64,000 nt of DNA from positions 310,001 to 374,000 of the forward strand of contig NZ_JBANFI010000003.1 in the NCBI RefSeq assembly GCF_045055655.1, written 5' to 3'. Numbering within the stretch: position 1 is the first letter of the stretch; every line of letters starts with the position of its first letter. This document shows, piece by piece, positions 18,545 through 27,298 of the stretch. This DNA is from Marinospirillum alkalitolerans (GTDB lineage Bacteria; Pseudomonadota; Gammaproteobacteria; Pseudomonadales; Halomonadaceae). The notes below the pieces were generated by a model. The model searched no databases and was not told the DNA's origin. It saw only the letters and a program-made list of their open reading frames with translations. The position numbers and the translations under genes are program-made.

Positions 18545-20884
18545 ATGCCTCATGCTGCACGCTTTCCTTCTGTTCTGCGTCCTTTAAGCCTTGCGCTCAT
18601 CACTCTTGGCCTAGGCTACAGCCTACCCAGCTTAGCCAATGAACCCTCACAGCGCGTTGATACTCTTGTCGTCACCGCCTCTGGTTTTGAGCAAAAAATC
18701 ACGGCAGCACCCGCCAGTATCTCGGTGATCACGCGTGAAGAGTTAGAGCGGCGTCCTTATATGACCTTGCTTGATGCCGTGCGTGATCTGGAGGGTGTTG
18801 ATGTTGGCGAAACGCGCGATAAAACAGGCCAGGGCAGTATCTCGATTCGTGGCATGGGCGGTGATTACACCTTAATTCTGATCAATGGTCGTCGGCAAAA
18901 TAACCACGGCGATATCTATCCAAATGACTTTGGTGGCAACCAGTTTAATCATATCCCCCCTTTAGATGCGATTGAACGAATCGAGGTCATCCGAGGGCCA
19001 GCAGCCACCCTCTATGGGGCGGATGCTATGGGTGGGGTGATCAACATCATCACACGACGTGATATAGAAAACTGGAATGGCTCCATTTCTTTTGGGCGCA
19101 CCTATCAAACCGATCGTGACTATGGTGACAATATCACCACAGATTTCTATCTCGCTGGCCCACTGCTCCCTGGCACACTGAGCATGGCACTGCGCGGCAG
19201 TTTGTATGATCGCCTCGCCTCCAACCCCAACTACAGTCCTGTCACTGATCCAGCGGGCACTGAACATCAACGCAACCTTGGCTTTGGTAGTGGCGGCCGT
19301 ACCGTGGCCAACACCAATTTAGCGGGTGGTTTCTCTCTCTACTGGACCCCCGATGAGCGCCAGCGTATCACCTTAGATTACGACACTTCTGAACAAAGCT
19401 ATGACAATGCCAGCAGTCAGGTGGGCACCCTCGATAGCTTTGAATCCATTTGGACCGCCAGAAGAATCAATGGGCAAAATGGACGAGTCGCACCGCGTGT
19501 AGGCTATAACGATGATCAGCGTTTTACACGCGATCAATGGGGCATCGCGCATGATGGCAACTGGGGCTGGGCAGATAGCCAAGTCTCCTTCTCCCATATT
19601 TCCACCCACAATCACGGCCGTACTCTGCCGTTCACCATTGATGAACGCAATCAATTACAAGAGATGTACGACGGCACCGGCGCTTATGCCGGCCTCAGTG
19701 AAGATGAACGCAAAGCGCTTGCCGAGGATACCTTTTTACCTCGTCCAGACCGTAAGATGGAAAGTCGAGAGTATCGACTGGATGCCATGCTCACCAGCCA
19801 GATTGCCAATCACCAGCTGATTGTTGGCGGGCAAATCACGCGAGGCGAGCTAGAAGATGGCGTCTTTGGCATGTATGGCGGCAACTACCAAGCGGGTGAG
19901 GTACAAGAGCATCATCACTGGTCGATCTTTGCAGAAAACAGCTGGTTCATTACCGACAGCCTGTCACTCACAGGTGGATTACGCTATGACCATCATGATG
20001 TATTCGGTGGTCAAACCAGTCCACGTCTGTATGCCGTTTACAGCCTGTCCGATGAGTGGACAGTCAAAGGTGGGATCAGCACAGGCTACAAAACCCCAAA
20101 AACCACAGATCTTTTTCCTGGCATTCGTGGCTTTGGAGGACAAGGCACGGGGCCTTGGGCAGGCAACCCCGAGCTGCAGCCTGAGACCAGTGTGAACCGC
20201 GAAATCGCGCTCTACTATGACTCCTTCCAGGGGCATAGCTTTAATATCACCTTCTTCCAAACTGACTTTGAGGACAAGATTTCTGGAGGTGGCGATGCGA
20301 TTCCTCCCTGCGAAATTGCCGCAGCGGGGCAGCGTTGTGCTGATGTCGGTACCGGCTGGGCCGACCTCTATCCAAGCTTCAGCCAGAGTCACAATATTGA
20401 CCGCGTCGACCTTGAAGGTGTCGAAGTGGCAGGACGTCTGCGCCTTCCTTATGACCTCAGCCTAAGAGCCAACTACACCTATACAGATTCAGAGCAAAAA
20501 ACAGGGAATCAGGCTGGCCGCCCTCTGAACAACACAGCACGCCATATGGCTAATGCAAGCCTGGAATGGCAAGCCAGTGACCGATTGAACCTGAATCTCT
20601 CTTTAGAGTCCCGCTCAAAACGCTATCGCGGCTGGGATACAGAAAGAGATCAGGCGATCTACTTCAAGGACTATGAAGTGTTTCATCTGGGTGCCACTTA
20701 TCAGCTGGCCGACAACATCACCTTGCATGGTCGCGTCAATAACCTGTTTGATCGTGACTTCACCAGCTATCAGACCCAATTCACCGACAATGGTGATGGC
20801 ACCTACACCCCAAGCTATCGCGATGATTACAACAACAAGGACTCTCGTCGTAACTTCTGGATAGGTGTGAATCTGAGTTTCTAA
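18545..20884 (+). CDS. TonB-dependent receptor of metal-uptake operon
   Basis: Outer-membrane receptor of 779 residues with a signal peptide ending near SLA and a TonB box (TLVVTA) at residues 40-45. The plug contains ASISVITREELERR and RIEVIRGPAATLYGADAMGGVINIIT, nearly the same as the receptor at 10542. The barrel is longer and has extracellular-loop candidates such as an EHHHW segment near residue 457. It ends in Phe. A terminator follows, then the PepSY/DUF2271/DUF4198/ZnuABC-like genes on the same strand. It therefore probably imports the metal or metal chelate that the following importer takes across the inner membrane; the substrate is unknown. Confidence 0.92.
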   Translation: MPHAARFPSVLRPLSLALITLGLGYSLPSLANEPSQRVDTLVVTASGFEQKITAAPASISVITREELERRPYMTLLDAVRDLEGVDVGETRDKTGQGSISIRGMGGDYTLILINGRRQNNHGDIYPNDFGGNQFNHIPPLDAIERIEVIRGPAATLYGADAMGGVINIITRRDIENWNGSISFGRTYQTDRDYGDNITTDFYLAGPLLPGTLSMALRGSLYDRLASNPNYSPVTDPAGTEHQRNLGFGSGGRTVANTNLAGGFSLYWTPDERQRITLDYDTSEQSYDNASSQVGTLDSFESIWTARRINGQNGRVAPRVGYNDDQRFTRDQWGIAHDGNWGWADSQVSFSHISTHNHGRTLPFTIDERNQLQEMYDGTGAYAGLSEDERKALAEDTFLPRPDRKMESREYRLDAMLTSQIANHQLIVGGQITRGELEDGVFGMYGGNYQAGEVQEHHHWSIFAENSWFITDSLSLTGGLRYDHHDVFGGQTSPRLYAVYSLSDEWTVKGGISTGYKTPKTTDLFPGIRGFGGQGTGPWAGNPELQPETSVNREIALYYDSFQGHSFNITFFQTDFEDKISGGGDAIPPCEIAAAGQRCADVGTGWADLYPSFSQSHNIDRVDLEGVEVAGRLRLPYDLSLRANYTYTDSEQKTGNQAGRPLNNTARHMANASLEWQASDRLNLNLSLESRSKRYRGWDTERDQAIYFKDYEVFHLGATYQLADNITLHGRVNNLFDRDFTSYQTQFTDNGDGTYTPSYRDDYNNKDSRRNFWIGVNLSF

Positions 20885-20897
20885 GCCATGACCTCTG

Positions 20898-20928
20898 GCG
20901 GGGCTGATGCATCAGGCCCCGCTTTTTC
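20898..20928 (+). terminator. Terminator after second TonB receptor
   Basis: A GC-rich inverted repeat (GCGGGGCTGAT...ATCAGGCCCCGC, one bulged base) is followed by CTTTTTCTT. It ends receptor transcription, or attenuates read-through into the PepSY gene. Confidence 0.85.
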
Positions 20929-21093
20929 TTTGCATGATCAGATCGATCGAGCGCTGCGTACCACCACCGAGTGGGAGGCGATCAACATTGCACCATCAGT
21001 CTACAAAATGGAGATACTTTGGTTACATTTTTATCTTAAAAATTAATGATAACTAGAAGCATTTTATTTACTGATTCATTTTCAGGATAGCAA

Positions 21094-21708
21094 GTGGCAC
21101 GTCTTAATCTTTCTAAAAGTCAGCGCTGGGTTCGCCCGCTCCACACCTACAGCTCCATGCTGATGCTCTTTATTCTGCTGTTTTTTACGATCACCGGGAT
21201 CACGCTTAACAATCGCCACTGGCTGCCCCAGCCAGCGCCACCTCAGGAAATGGAGCTCCCTTTGCCTGAAATCTGGCACAACCAGCTGACCCTGCAGGCG
21301 GATAAAACAAGGCTCAGTGCTGATCTCTGGCGCTGGCTCAGACAGCAAGAAGGACTACCTGATGGCGAAGTCAGCGTGGACTGGCCCGCCGATGAGCCGC
21401 TACTGAGCCTGGATATCAAAAGGCCCGGCGGCTATACCCTGGTCGAAGTCGATTTAGAAGAAGCGCAGATCTGGTATGAACACCATCGCCTTGGCTGGTG
21501 GGCTGTCCTCAATGATCTCCATATGGGACGGAACAGTGGTCAGCTCTGGAGCTGGTTCATTGATCTGTCTGCGCTCGTGATGCTGCTGTTTACCCTGACA
21601 GGCCTGTGGCTCATTTTATTCAACCCCAAAAGACGACGTCCCAGCCTAGTACTCAGTGGTCTGGGCACACTGGTGATGGTCGGTCTTTATGTCTGGTTTC
21701 TGGTCTGA
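21094..21708 (+). CDS. PepSY-associated membrane protein
   Basis: Inner-membrane protein of 204 residues with a PepSY_TM-like layout. One helix at about 17-40 begins with the family's histidine (LHTYSSMLMLFILLFF). A periplasmic PepSY-like domain follows, and two C-terminal helices lie at about 150-170 and 183-203. The start is GTG at 21094, supported by AGGA six bases upstream and by the good fit of the N-terminus. Such proteins usually sit next to TonB receptors and are thought to act in reduction or handling of imported metal complexes. It opens the run of closely packed genes 21094-27256. Confidence 0.83.
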   Translation: MARLNLSKSQRWVRPLHTYSSMLMLFILLFFTITGITLNNRHWLPQPAPPQEMELPLPEIWHNQLTLQADKTRLSADLWRWLRQQEGLPDGEVSVDWPADEPLLSLDIKRPGGYTLVEVDLEEAQIWYEHHRLGWWAVLNDLHMGRNSGQLWSWFIDLSALVMLLFTLTGLWLILFNPKRRRPSLVLSGLGTLVMVGLYVWFLV

Positions 21709-21747
21709 CAGGCCTTGCGCCTAGTGCCACAACGAGGAGTGATATGT

Positions 21748-22239
21748 ATGCGTTTTAACTGGCGATTCCTGCTGCTCAGCAGCCTTCTATTCAGCAGCGT
21801 CAGCTGGGCAGATGCTGTGGATATTGAAGTCAATTTACCCGCATTCAGCGGCGCGATGGTGTATCGGCCCTATGTTGCTGTCTGGGTGGAAGATCAACAG
21901 GGCGATCTGGTGCGGACTGTGAGCGTCTGGCGCAAAGAGGCCGACTGGCTCAAGGATATGCGACGCTGGTGGCGCAAGGCAGGGCGGCATGATCAAGGAG
22001 AGTTAGAAGCCATTACAGGCGCAACCCGTCGTGCTGGACTGCATCGTGTTCTCTGGGATGGCACAGATCAGCAAGGCCAACCCGTTCCGAATGGGCACTA
22101 CACCCTGTATATCGAGGCCGCCAGAGAACATGGTAGCCGCAGTCTGGTGCGTCAAGATATCGAGCTAGGTCGGCCTGCCACCTTGACAACAGCAGCAGCA
22201 GAAGAACTGGGCAGTATGGTGATTCGCGTCTTGCGCTAA
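21748..22239 (+). CDS. DUF2271-family periplasmic protein
   Basis: Exported protein of 163 residues. I use the ATG at 21748 because GAGGAG lies eight bases upstream and a signal peptide then begins at once and ends near SWA. Upstream in-frame codons lack both. The mature part fits DUF2271: a periplasmic beta-sandwich with an HRVLWDGTDQQGQPVPNGHY element resembling the FlgD-type Ig fold. DUF2271 genes commonly accompany PepSY and TonB receptor genes, as here. Molecular function is unknown. Confidence 0.8.
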   Translation: MRFNWRFLLLSSLLFSSVSWADAVDIEVNLPAFSGAMVYRPYVAVWVEDQQGDLVRTVSVWRKEADWLKDMRRWWRKAGRHDQGELEAITGATRRAGLHRVLWDGTDQQGQPVPNGHYTLYIEAAREHGSRSLVRQDIELGRPATLTTAAAEELGSMVIRVLR

Positions 22240-22380
22240 TCCATCTGCTGGAGCGCCCCGGCTCTGATTCAGCGCAGCTCTGGGCTATGAGGGCACTGGG
22301 CTATCGGAGCACAGAAGTCACACACGTTTCACTTCCAAAAAATATCCGTGTCACTGACACAAAACTCAAGGAGTCATCAT

Positions 22381-23190
22381 ATGCGACACACTTCCTGGTT
22401 GACCGGCCTGATCACTGGCCTCACGCTACTCAGTGGTTCGGCTTTTGCTCACCCTATCTGGATGCACCCTAGTGAGTTTCACCTTTCCACTGAAGACCCC
22501 TTTTGGATCACTGTAGATGCAACCGCCTCCCATGGTGTGTTTAGTTTTGATAAGCCTATCGGGGTGGATCAGGTCAGCGTGTATCGTCCGAATGGCGATC
22601 GTCAACGCCTAGGGCCTTACTATAAGGGGCAACGCCGCACAGTCTTTGATCTGCTGATTGATCAGGCTGGCACCCATAAAGTCGAACTGCGCGGCCAGCC
22701 ACGCTATATGACACGCTATGTCATCGGAGAGCGTAATACAGCACGACGGGCCTTTGGCAATAAACTGGAAGTTCAGCTCCCCGAAGGTGCGCGTGAAGTC
22801 ACCACGGTCGCGGTACAAAATATTGCCGCTTTCTTTATTACCCAAGGTGCGCCCACCACGGGTGTGCTAGAAACAACCGGAGAAGGTTTTGAGCTACATG
22901 CGCTCACCCACCCCAGTGATGTTGTGCAAGGCGAAGAAGCCCGTTTTCGCTTCACTTTTGATGGCCAGCCTGCAACAGGCTTACGCGCTGAACTGGTTCC
23001 TCATGGTACAGCCTGGCGAGATTCACGCCGACAAATCGATATCACAGGTGATGAAGATGGCGTGCTGAGTTTTACACCCCAGCAAACAGGTCCACACCTG
23101 CTTTCAGTGCATCTCAACATGGCGATTGAAAGCCCGCTGGCAGATAGCGTCGCAGTGAATTACCTCGTCTCCCTTGAAGTTCTTCCATAA
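22381..23190 (+). CDS. DUF4198-family exported metal-uptake protein
   Basis: Exported protein of 269 residues. The ATG at 22381 has AAGGAG seven bases upstream and starts a signal peptide ending in the site AFA. The predicted mature protein begins with histidine (HPIWMHPSEF), as is common in DUF4198/NikK-type proteins found with nickel, cobalt or other metal transporters. The remainder is beta-rich, with a second Ig-like domain at the C-terminus. A periplasmic metal-binding or delivery role is inferred from family context; which metal is unknown. Confidence 0.8.
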   Translation: MRHTSWLTGLITGLTLLSGSAFAHPIWMHPSEFHLSTEDPFWITVDATASHGVFSFDKPIGVDQVSVYRPNGDRQRLGPYYKGQRRTVFDLLIDQAGTHKVELRGQPRYMTRYVIGERNTARRAFGNKLEVQLPEGAREVTTVAVQNIAAFFITQGAPTTGVLETTGEGFELHALTHPSDVVQGEEARFRFTFDGQPATGLRAELVPHGTAWRDSRRQIDITGDEDGVLSFTPQQTGPHLLSVHLNMAIESPLADSVAVNYLVSLEVLP

Positions 23191-23203
23191 ACGAGCGACC
23201 AGA

Positions 23204-23512
23204 ATGATGAAATACCTCGCCTATATCATCGCTGGATGCCTGAGCTGGCCCATGCTGGCTCAGGCGCACTACCCAGTGATGGATTGCCAAAAAAATCAGA
23301 CTGCCATCAGCTGTCGCATCGGCTTCAGCGATGGCACCTTTGCACTAGGCAGTGAAGTCGTCATGTATACCTATGAAGATCAAGTGATTGCGCGTGCAAT
23401 CGCTGATGGTAGCTCAACCGCGCACTTTGCCTGGCAAGAAGGTGATTTTTATATTCAGTTTGATGCTGGTCATGAAGATCCAGCTGAATTTGATTCCGCT
23501 GAGTTAGAGTGA
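23204..23512 (+). CDS. Small exported protein with predicted N-terminal His
   Basis: Protein of about 102 residues that I do not recognise. Two adjacent ATGs (23204, 23207) can start it; no strong ribosome site is seen. A signal peptide ends in AQA, so the mature protein would start HYPVMDC, with two cysteines ten residues apart and an acidic C-terminal tail. Its TGA stop overlaps the next ATG (TGATG). The context points to a periplasmic accessory of the metal importer. The mature His1 resembles the situation in the preceding DUF4198 protein. Confidence 0.72.
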   Translation: MMKYLAYIIAGCLSWPMLAQAHYPVMDCQKNQTAISCRIGFSDGTFALGSEVVMYTYEDQVIARAIADGSSTAHFAWQEGDFYIQFDAGHEDPAEFDSAELE

Positions 23513-24018
23513 TGTCAACAACACCAGAAGTCTCCCAAGCTCAGATTGAACTCGTGCCACCCAAGGATGGGCGGCAGGAAAATGTCTGGGTGCTGTTTTT
23601 AGTGCTGCTTTTGCTGACTGCTGGAGCCTTGGGCGTTGGATGGCGTCACGTACCCAGTGCAGCGCCGACCCCACATCTGATGGGCCACACTCCGCTCGAC
23701 CGTCAGCTGATGATGGAGCTCAGCATTGCCCTTGATGAAATTCGATTTATCTATGGCATGCAACAAGGGCAGCATCATACGCTGGATGCCAGCACGCTGC
23801 TCGCCGCCGACCTGCTGCCTCAAGATCCAACAGGGACAAGCTTCTGGATGGAGATCAGCGAGAACTGCCTGCTGCTGAATCGACAAGGAAGCCCTTCCAT
23901 GCTGCTCTACCTTGAGGCGGCTGATTTAGCACTTTACCAGACCGAACACCCTGTCTCTTCTCTGACTCACTGCCCACCGGCTTCTCCACTTTGGCAACAA
24001 GTTGGTCATCATGAATAA
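23512..24018 (+). CDS. Single-pass membrane protein (DUF6162-like)
   Basis: Protein of 168 residues with a short cytoplasmic N-terminus, one strong hydrophobic segment at about residues 27-45 (VLFLVLLLLTAGALGVGW) and a periplasmic domain with two cysteines. From memory it resembles the family annotated DUF6162, often found next to ZnuA-like genes; I could not verify this. It overlaps the upstream stop by one base and the downstream binding-protein gene by eight, so it is translated with the importer. Function unknown. Confidence 0.72.
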   Translation: MSTTPEVSQAQIELVPPKDGRQENVWVLFLVLLLLTAGALGVGWRHVPSAAPTPHLMGHTPLDRQLMMELSIALDEIRFIYGMQQGQHHTLDASTLLAADLLPQDPTGTSFWMEISENCLLLNRQGSPSMLLYLEAADLALYQTEHPVSSLTHCPPASPLWQQVGHHE

Positions 24019-24904
24019 ATCGACATTACGTCTTGGATTTTTGATCTGGATCCTATCCAGTACGACGCATCTTTGGGCGCAAAACCTCACTGTCGGCATT
24101 ACCTTGCACCCCTACTACAGCTATGTCAGCCAGGTTCTAGGTGAGCATGGCCAAGTGCTTCCCTTGATCGAATCAGGGTTTAATCCACACAACTATGAGC
24201 TACAGCCCGCCGATCTCAGACGCCTCACACAGCTCGATGCGCTGGTCGTCAACGGCATAGGACATGATGAATTTGCCTTGCATGCCCTCGAACACCTGGA
24301 TCTCCCTCGCCTCACCGTCATCCATGCTAACCGCGATGTGCCACTGCTGCGTTACGGGCAAGGCAATATGAGTGTCAATCCACACACCTTTGTTGCCATT
24401 GATGCGGCTATACGCCAAATTTACACCATTGCCGCAGAACTCGGACGCCTCGACCCCGCCCATGCGGCTGCATTCCAACAGAATGCGCTCCGGTATGCAC
24501 GCCATCTGCGCCAAATAAAAAATCACTATCGCACTCAGATCATGGCACTCGATTTAACTCAGGTTCGGATTGCCAGTACACACAATGCCTATGGCTACCT
24601 GCTGCAAGAATTTGGTATCGGAATCGATACCGTCATCGAACCTGCCCACGGTGTTGAGCCTAGCGCAACGCAGCTGCAAGACACCATACGCAGAATCCAA
24701 CAAGCACAGATCCAAGTGCTGTTTACCGAGCTGGATTTAGACCATCGCTATGTTGATGTCATAGAGCAAGCCACAGGTATTCGGATCTATCACTTTTCTC
24801 ATATGACACACGGTGCTTATAGCGCAGATCTGGTTGAGCGCGAAATGCGCCACAATCTAGAAACGCTGGTACAAGCGCTGACCTATGCTGCGGAAGCACG
24901 CTAA
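24011..24904 (+). CDS. Metal ABC transporter substrate-binding protein (ZnuA-like)
   Basis: Cluster A-I metal-binding protein of 297 residues with a signal peptide ending in WAQ. The three family histidines are present: H60 in GFNPHNYE, H125 in NPHTFVAID and H191 in STHNAYGYL, with acidic candidates near residues 240-244 (ELDLD) for the fourth ligand. Zinc or manganese is the usual cargo of the family. The His-rich acidic loop of ZnuA is absent. Start at 24011 is the ATG inside the overlap with the preceding gene. The ATPase gene begins at its last base. Confidence 0.88.
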   Translation: MNKSTLRLGFLIWILSSTTHLWAQNLTVGITLHPYYSYVSQVLGEHGQVLPLIESGFNPHNYELQPADLRRLTQLDALVVNGIGHDEFALHALEHLDLPRLTVIHANRDVPLLRYGQGNMSVNPHTFVAIDAAIRQIYTIAAELGRLDPAHAAAFQQNALRYARHLRQIKNHYRTQIMALDLTQVRIASTHNAYGYLLQEFGIGIDTVIEPAHGVEPSATQLQDTIRRIQQAQIQVLFTELDLDHRYVDVIEQATGIRIYHFSHMTHGAYSADLVEREMRHNLETLVQALTYAAEAR

Positions 24905-25572
24905 TGGGACCCACTATTCACCTTGAACAAGCCAGCTTAACCTTAAATGGCGTCTGTATTTTTCCACCTATGAGTGGCGTTTTCAGCGCTGGGCAACTCC
25001 ATGCGATCACCGGCGGCAATGGCGCGGGTAAATCCTCATTAATGAAGGCGATGCTTGGGCTGGTACCCCACCGAGGCCGCATTCAACGCCACTGGCCACA
25101 ACAGGCAGGTCACGTGGCTTATGTGCCTCAGCAGACTGTTTTTGAAGCCGCCTTACCCATTACTGTGGAAGAATGGCTACTCAGCCTGATCAGCCGCCGC
25201 CCTTTTTTTCTCGGTCGTCACAAGAAGCATCAGCAACGCTTGGTGGAACTGCTGGCCGAAGTCGGGCTAGAAGAAAAAAGACACCTCCGTCTTGGGCAGC
25301 TGTCAGGCGGTGAGCGGCAACGACTGCTGTTTGCACAGGCCTTGGAAAGAAACAGCGCATTCTGGTGCCTGGACGAGCCGATGACCGGCTTGGATGAACC
25401 GGCTCAACAAAGGATCACCCATCGCCTCAGAGCCCTGCGTGCTCAAGGTGCCACCCTCCTGGTCATTCATCATGATACGGCTTGGGTCGAGCAGGAGGCC
25501 GATACAATATGGCTGATCGATCGCGGGCTGAAATTAATCAAGGCTCCCTCCAGCTGTAAAGAGGGACACTAA
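24904..25572 (+). CDS. Metal ABC transporter ATP-binding protein (ZnuC-like)
   Basis: Cytoplasmic ATPase of 222 residues. Walker A GGNGAGKSS is at residues 37-45, the signature LSGGERQR near 132 and Walker B FWCLDEPMTGLD, followed by the switch histidine in LVIHHD. It overlaps both neighbours by one base (TAATG), so binding protein, ATPase and permease should be made in balanced amounts. Confidence 0.9.
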   Translation: MGPTIHLEQASLTLNGVCIFPPMSGVFSAGQLHAITGGNGAGKSSLMKAMLGLVPHRGRIQRHWPQQAGHVAYVPQQTVFEAALPITVEEWLLSLISRRPFFLGRHKKHQQRLVELLAEVGLEEKRHLRLGQLSGGERQRLLFAQALERNSAFWCLDEPMTGLDEPAQQRITHRLRALRAQGATLLVIHHDTAWVEQEADTIWLIDRGLKLIKAPSSCKEGH

Positions 25573-26450
25573 TGGAAGCTTTACGCCACAGTATTTTTGC
25601 TTTAGAGCAAGCAGGCTACCTTCCCGATATTTTCCAATATGGCTTTTTAATCAATGCACTCGTTGCAGCCTGCATGATTGGCCCACTTCTGGGGGCGCTT
25701 GGCCCGCTGGTGATCGTTAAACGTCTCGCTTTTTTTTCAGAGGCAGTGGGGCACGGTGCCCTCACCGGAGTAGCGCTGGGCATTTTACTGGGTGAACCGG
25801 CAACACAACCCTTTGCGACACTGTTCACCTTCTGCCTGCTCTTTGCCCTGCTGCTGCATTGGATCAAAAGTCGGACTCAGATACCTTATGATGCTCTGGT
25901 GGGGGTCTTTCTTTCCTTTGCTATCGCTTTAGGTGCGGCCCTGCTTTTATATGTCGCTCAGCGGGTCAATGTGCATATTCTGGAGAATGTCCTCTTTGGC
26001 TCAATTCTGACCGTCAGAGATTTTGATCTGCTCATCATGGCGATCATTAGCGGTGCCTGCTTGATACTACTTTTCTTGGGAGGTAATCGTGCCTTGTTAG
26101 CCAGCCTGTCTCCAGACTTGGCTCACATTCGCGGCTGGAAAGTCAGTGTCTATGATTATGCCTTTGTGCTGATCATTGCATTGGTCACGGTTGCCTCGGT
26201 CAAAATAGTCGGTGCCATTCTTGTTGGTGCACTGCTGCTGATTCCTGCCACAACAGCACGCTTAATCAGTCGCAACGGGCGCGAATTCTTTGGCTTCTCC
26301 GTGCTTTTCTCAACGCTCAGTTGCTTTCTCGGCATACTACTTCCAATGGCAGGCGCGCTCCCTATTCCTTCTGGCGCGGCCATCGTGCTGATTGCCTCTA
26401 TTTTGTTTTTCTTTGCCCTGATCTATCGTCGCTGGAGAGGTTATACCTGA
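25572..26450 (+). CDS. Metal ABC transporter permease (ZnuB-like)
   Basis: ABC-3 family permease of 292 residues with about eight hydrophobic helices. Family features include the N-terminal segment PLLGALGPLVIVKRLAFFSEAVGHGAL, with its conserved F-x-S-E-A-V-G-H-G motif, and a C-terminal half containing VKIVGAILVGALLLIPA. It overlaps the ATPase gene and the following gene by single bases. Confidence 0.91.
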   Translation: MEALRHSIFALEQAGYLPDIFQYGFLINALVAACMIGPLLGALGPLVIVKRLAFFSEAVGHGALTGVALGILLGEPATQPFATLFTFCLLFALLLHWIKSRTQIPYDALVGVFLSFAIALGAALLLYVAQRVNVHILENVLFGSILTVRDFDLLIMAIISGACLILLFLGGNRALLASLSPDLAHIRGWKVSVYDYAFVLIIALVTVASVKIVGAILVGALLLIPATTARLISRNGREFFGFSVLFSTLSCFLGILLPMAGALPIPSGAAIVLIASILFFFALIYRRWRGYT

Positions 26451-27256
26451 TGCTACGCCCTACTCTTTTTCTGCTACTCCTCTGCCTTTGCGGCACACTA
26501 CAAGCCAAGGATCAGCGCGTGGCGATCGTCACCATGACACCCGTTGCGCAGATGATCGCACAAGCACTGGTGGATGAAACCAGCTTGCGCTCAGTCTATC
26601 TACCACCCTCGCGCCTGCCACTCAATCGCCTTCCGGCCTGGCTCAATCGTGCCGATCCGCAACAGTGGCCAAGTGCAGAGGCACTACTCACCTATGAATC
26701 TGTCTGGCCAGATCTGGCGGCCTACCCCGCACTACGCCAACGCTCAGTGCGCCTGATTCCCATCGATCTCGCGCAGGAAATTGCACCACAGGGCGCACGG
26801 ATAGTACAAACCGAGACAGGGCAGTCCGATTCGAGCTTTTTCTGGCTAGATTTAAACAATCTGCTCCTGATGATCAACCTAGGCGCACGAGATTTACCAC
26901 GTCTCTGGCCAGCTGAAGCACAACAGATTGAACGCAATCGACAGGCATTACTGCAGCAGGTTCATGCCACCCTTCTCGCCATCGATACGCAACTTCTGGC
27001 ACAGGATCGACACTGGCTGATCGTCGAGGATGCACGCTGGATGCCTTTCGCCTCGATGCTGGGCTTGCCTGTTGCGACGGCTGATCAGCAGCAGAGTGAG
27101 GCGACACAGAGTTTGGTGATCGGTCCTGCATCCAGCCGTGTATCCGCACCCAACTGGCAGATAGATCCACTTGTCCGTCTGCCCGAAATCACGCTCAGTG
27201 AGTGGCTAGACAGCTGGCTCACCAGTCTGGAAGACAGCGCTGAATCAGCGCCTTAA
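26450..27256 (+). CDS. Degenerate ZnuA-like protein lacking metal-ligand histidines
   Basis: Exported protein of 268 residues; the ATG at 26450 overlaps the permease stop and starts a signal peptide ending near LQA. It aligns by eye with ZnuA-type binding proteins over its length: TMTPVAQMIAQAL at the start, the central DSSFFWLDLNN corresponding to the family's D-P-H-x-W-L-D-P, and HWLIVEDARWMPF corresponding to the V-S-H-D-A-F-G-Y segment. At all three ligand positions histidine is missing (Ser or Phe near 128-130, Glu at 193, Asn/Arg near 59-60). Only two His occur in the whole protein. It may be a regulatory or chaperone partner of the real binding protein. No frameshift or stop is seen, so it is unlikely to be a pseudogene. 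Confidence 0.75.
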   Translation: MLRPTLFLLLLCLCGTLQAKDQRVAIVTMTPVAQMIAQALVDETSLRSVYLPPSRLPLNRLPAWLNRADPQQWPSAEALLTYESVWPDLAAYPALRQRSVRLIPIDLAQEIAPQGARIVQTETGQSDSSFFWLDLNNLLLMINLGARDLPRLWPAEAQQIERNRQALLQQVHATLLAIDTQLLAQDRHWLIVEDARWMPFASMLGLPVATADQQQSEATQSLVIGPASSRVSAPNWQIDPLVRLPEITLSEWLDSWLTSLEDSAESAP

Positions 27257-27262
27257 AGAAGT

Positions 27263-27290
27263 CCGCACCATCTGAGTTCAGCTGGTGCGG
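27263..27290. terminator. Hairpin between convergent genes
   Basis: CCGCACCA and TGGTGCGG (8-bp perfect stem, 12-base loop) lie just after the stop of the metal operon and just before the stop of the convergent gene. No T-run on either side; a weak terminator at best. Confidence 0.45.
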
Positions 27291-27298
27291 CATTGGCA

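Noticed and set aside
21042..21060. Possible Fur or Zur half-site upstream of the PepSY gene
   Set aside because: Only about 11 of 19 matches to Fur, and the inverted repeat for Zur is too widely spaced; insufficient.
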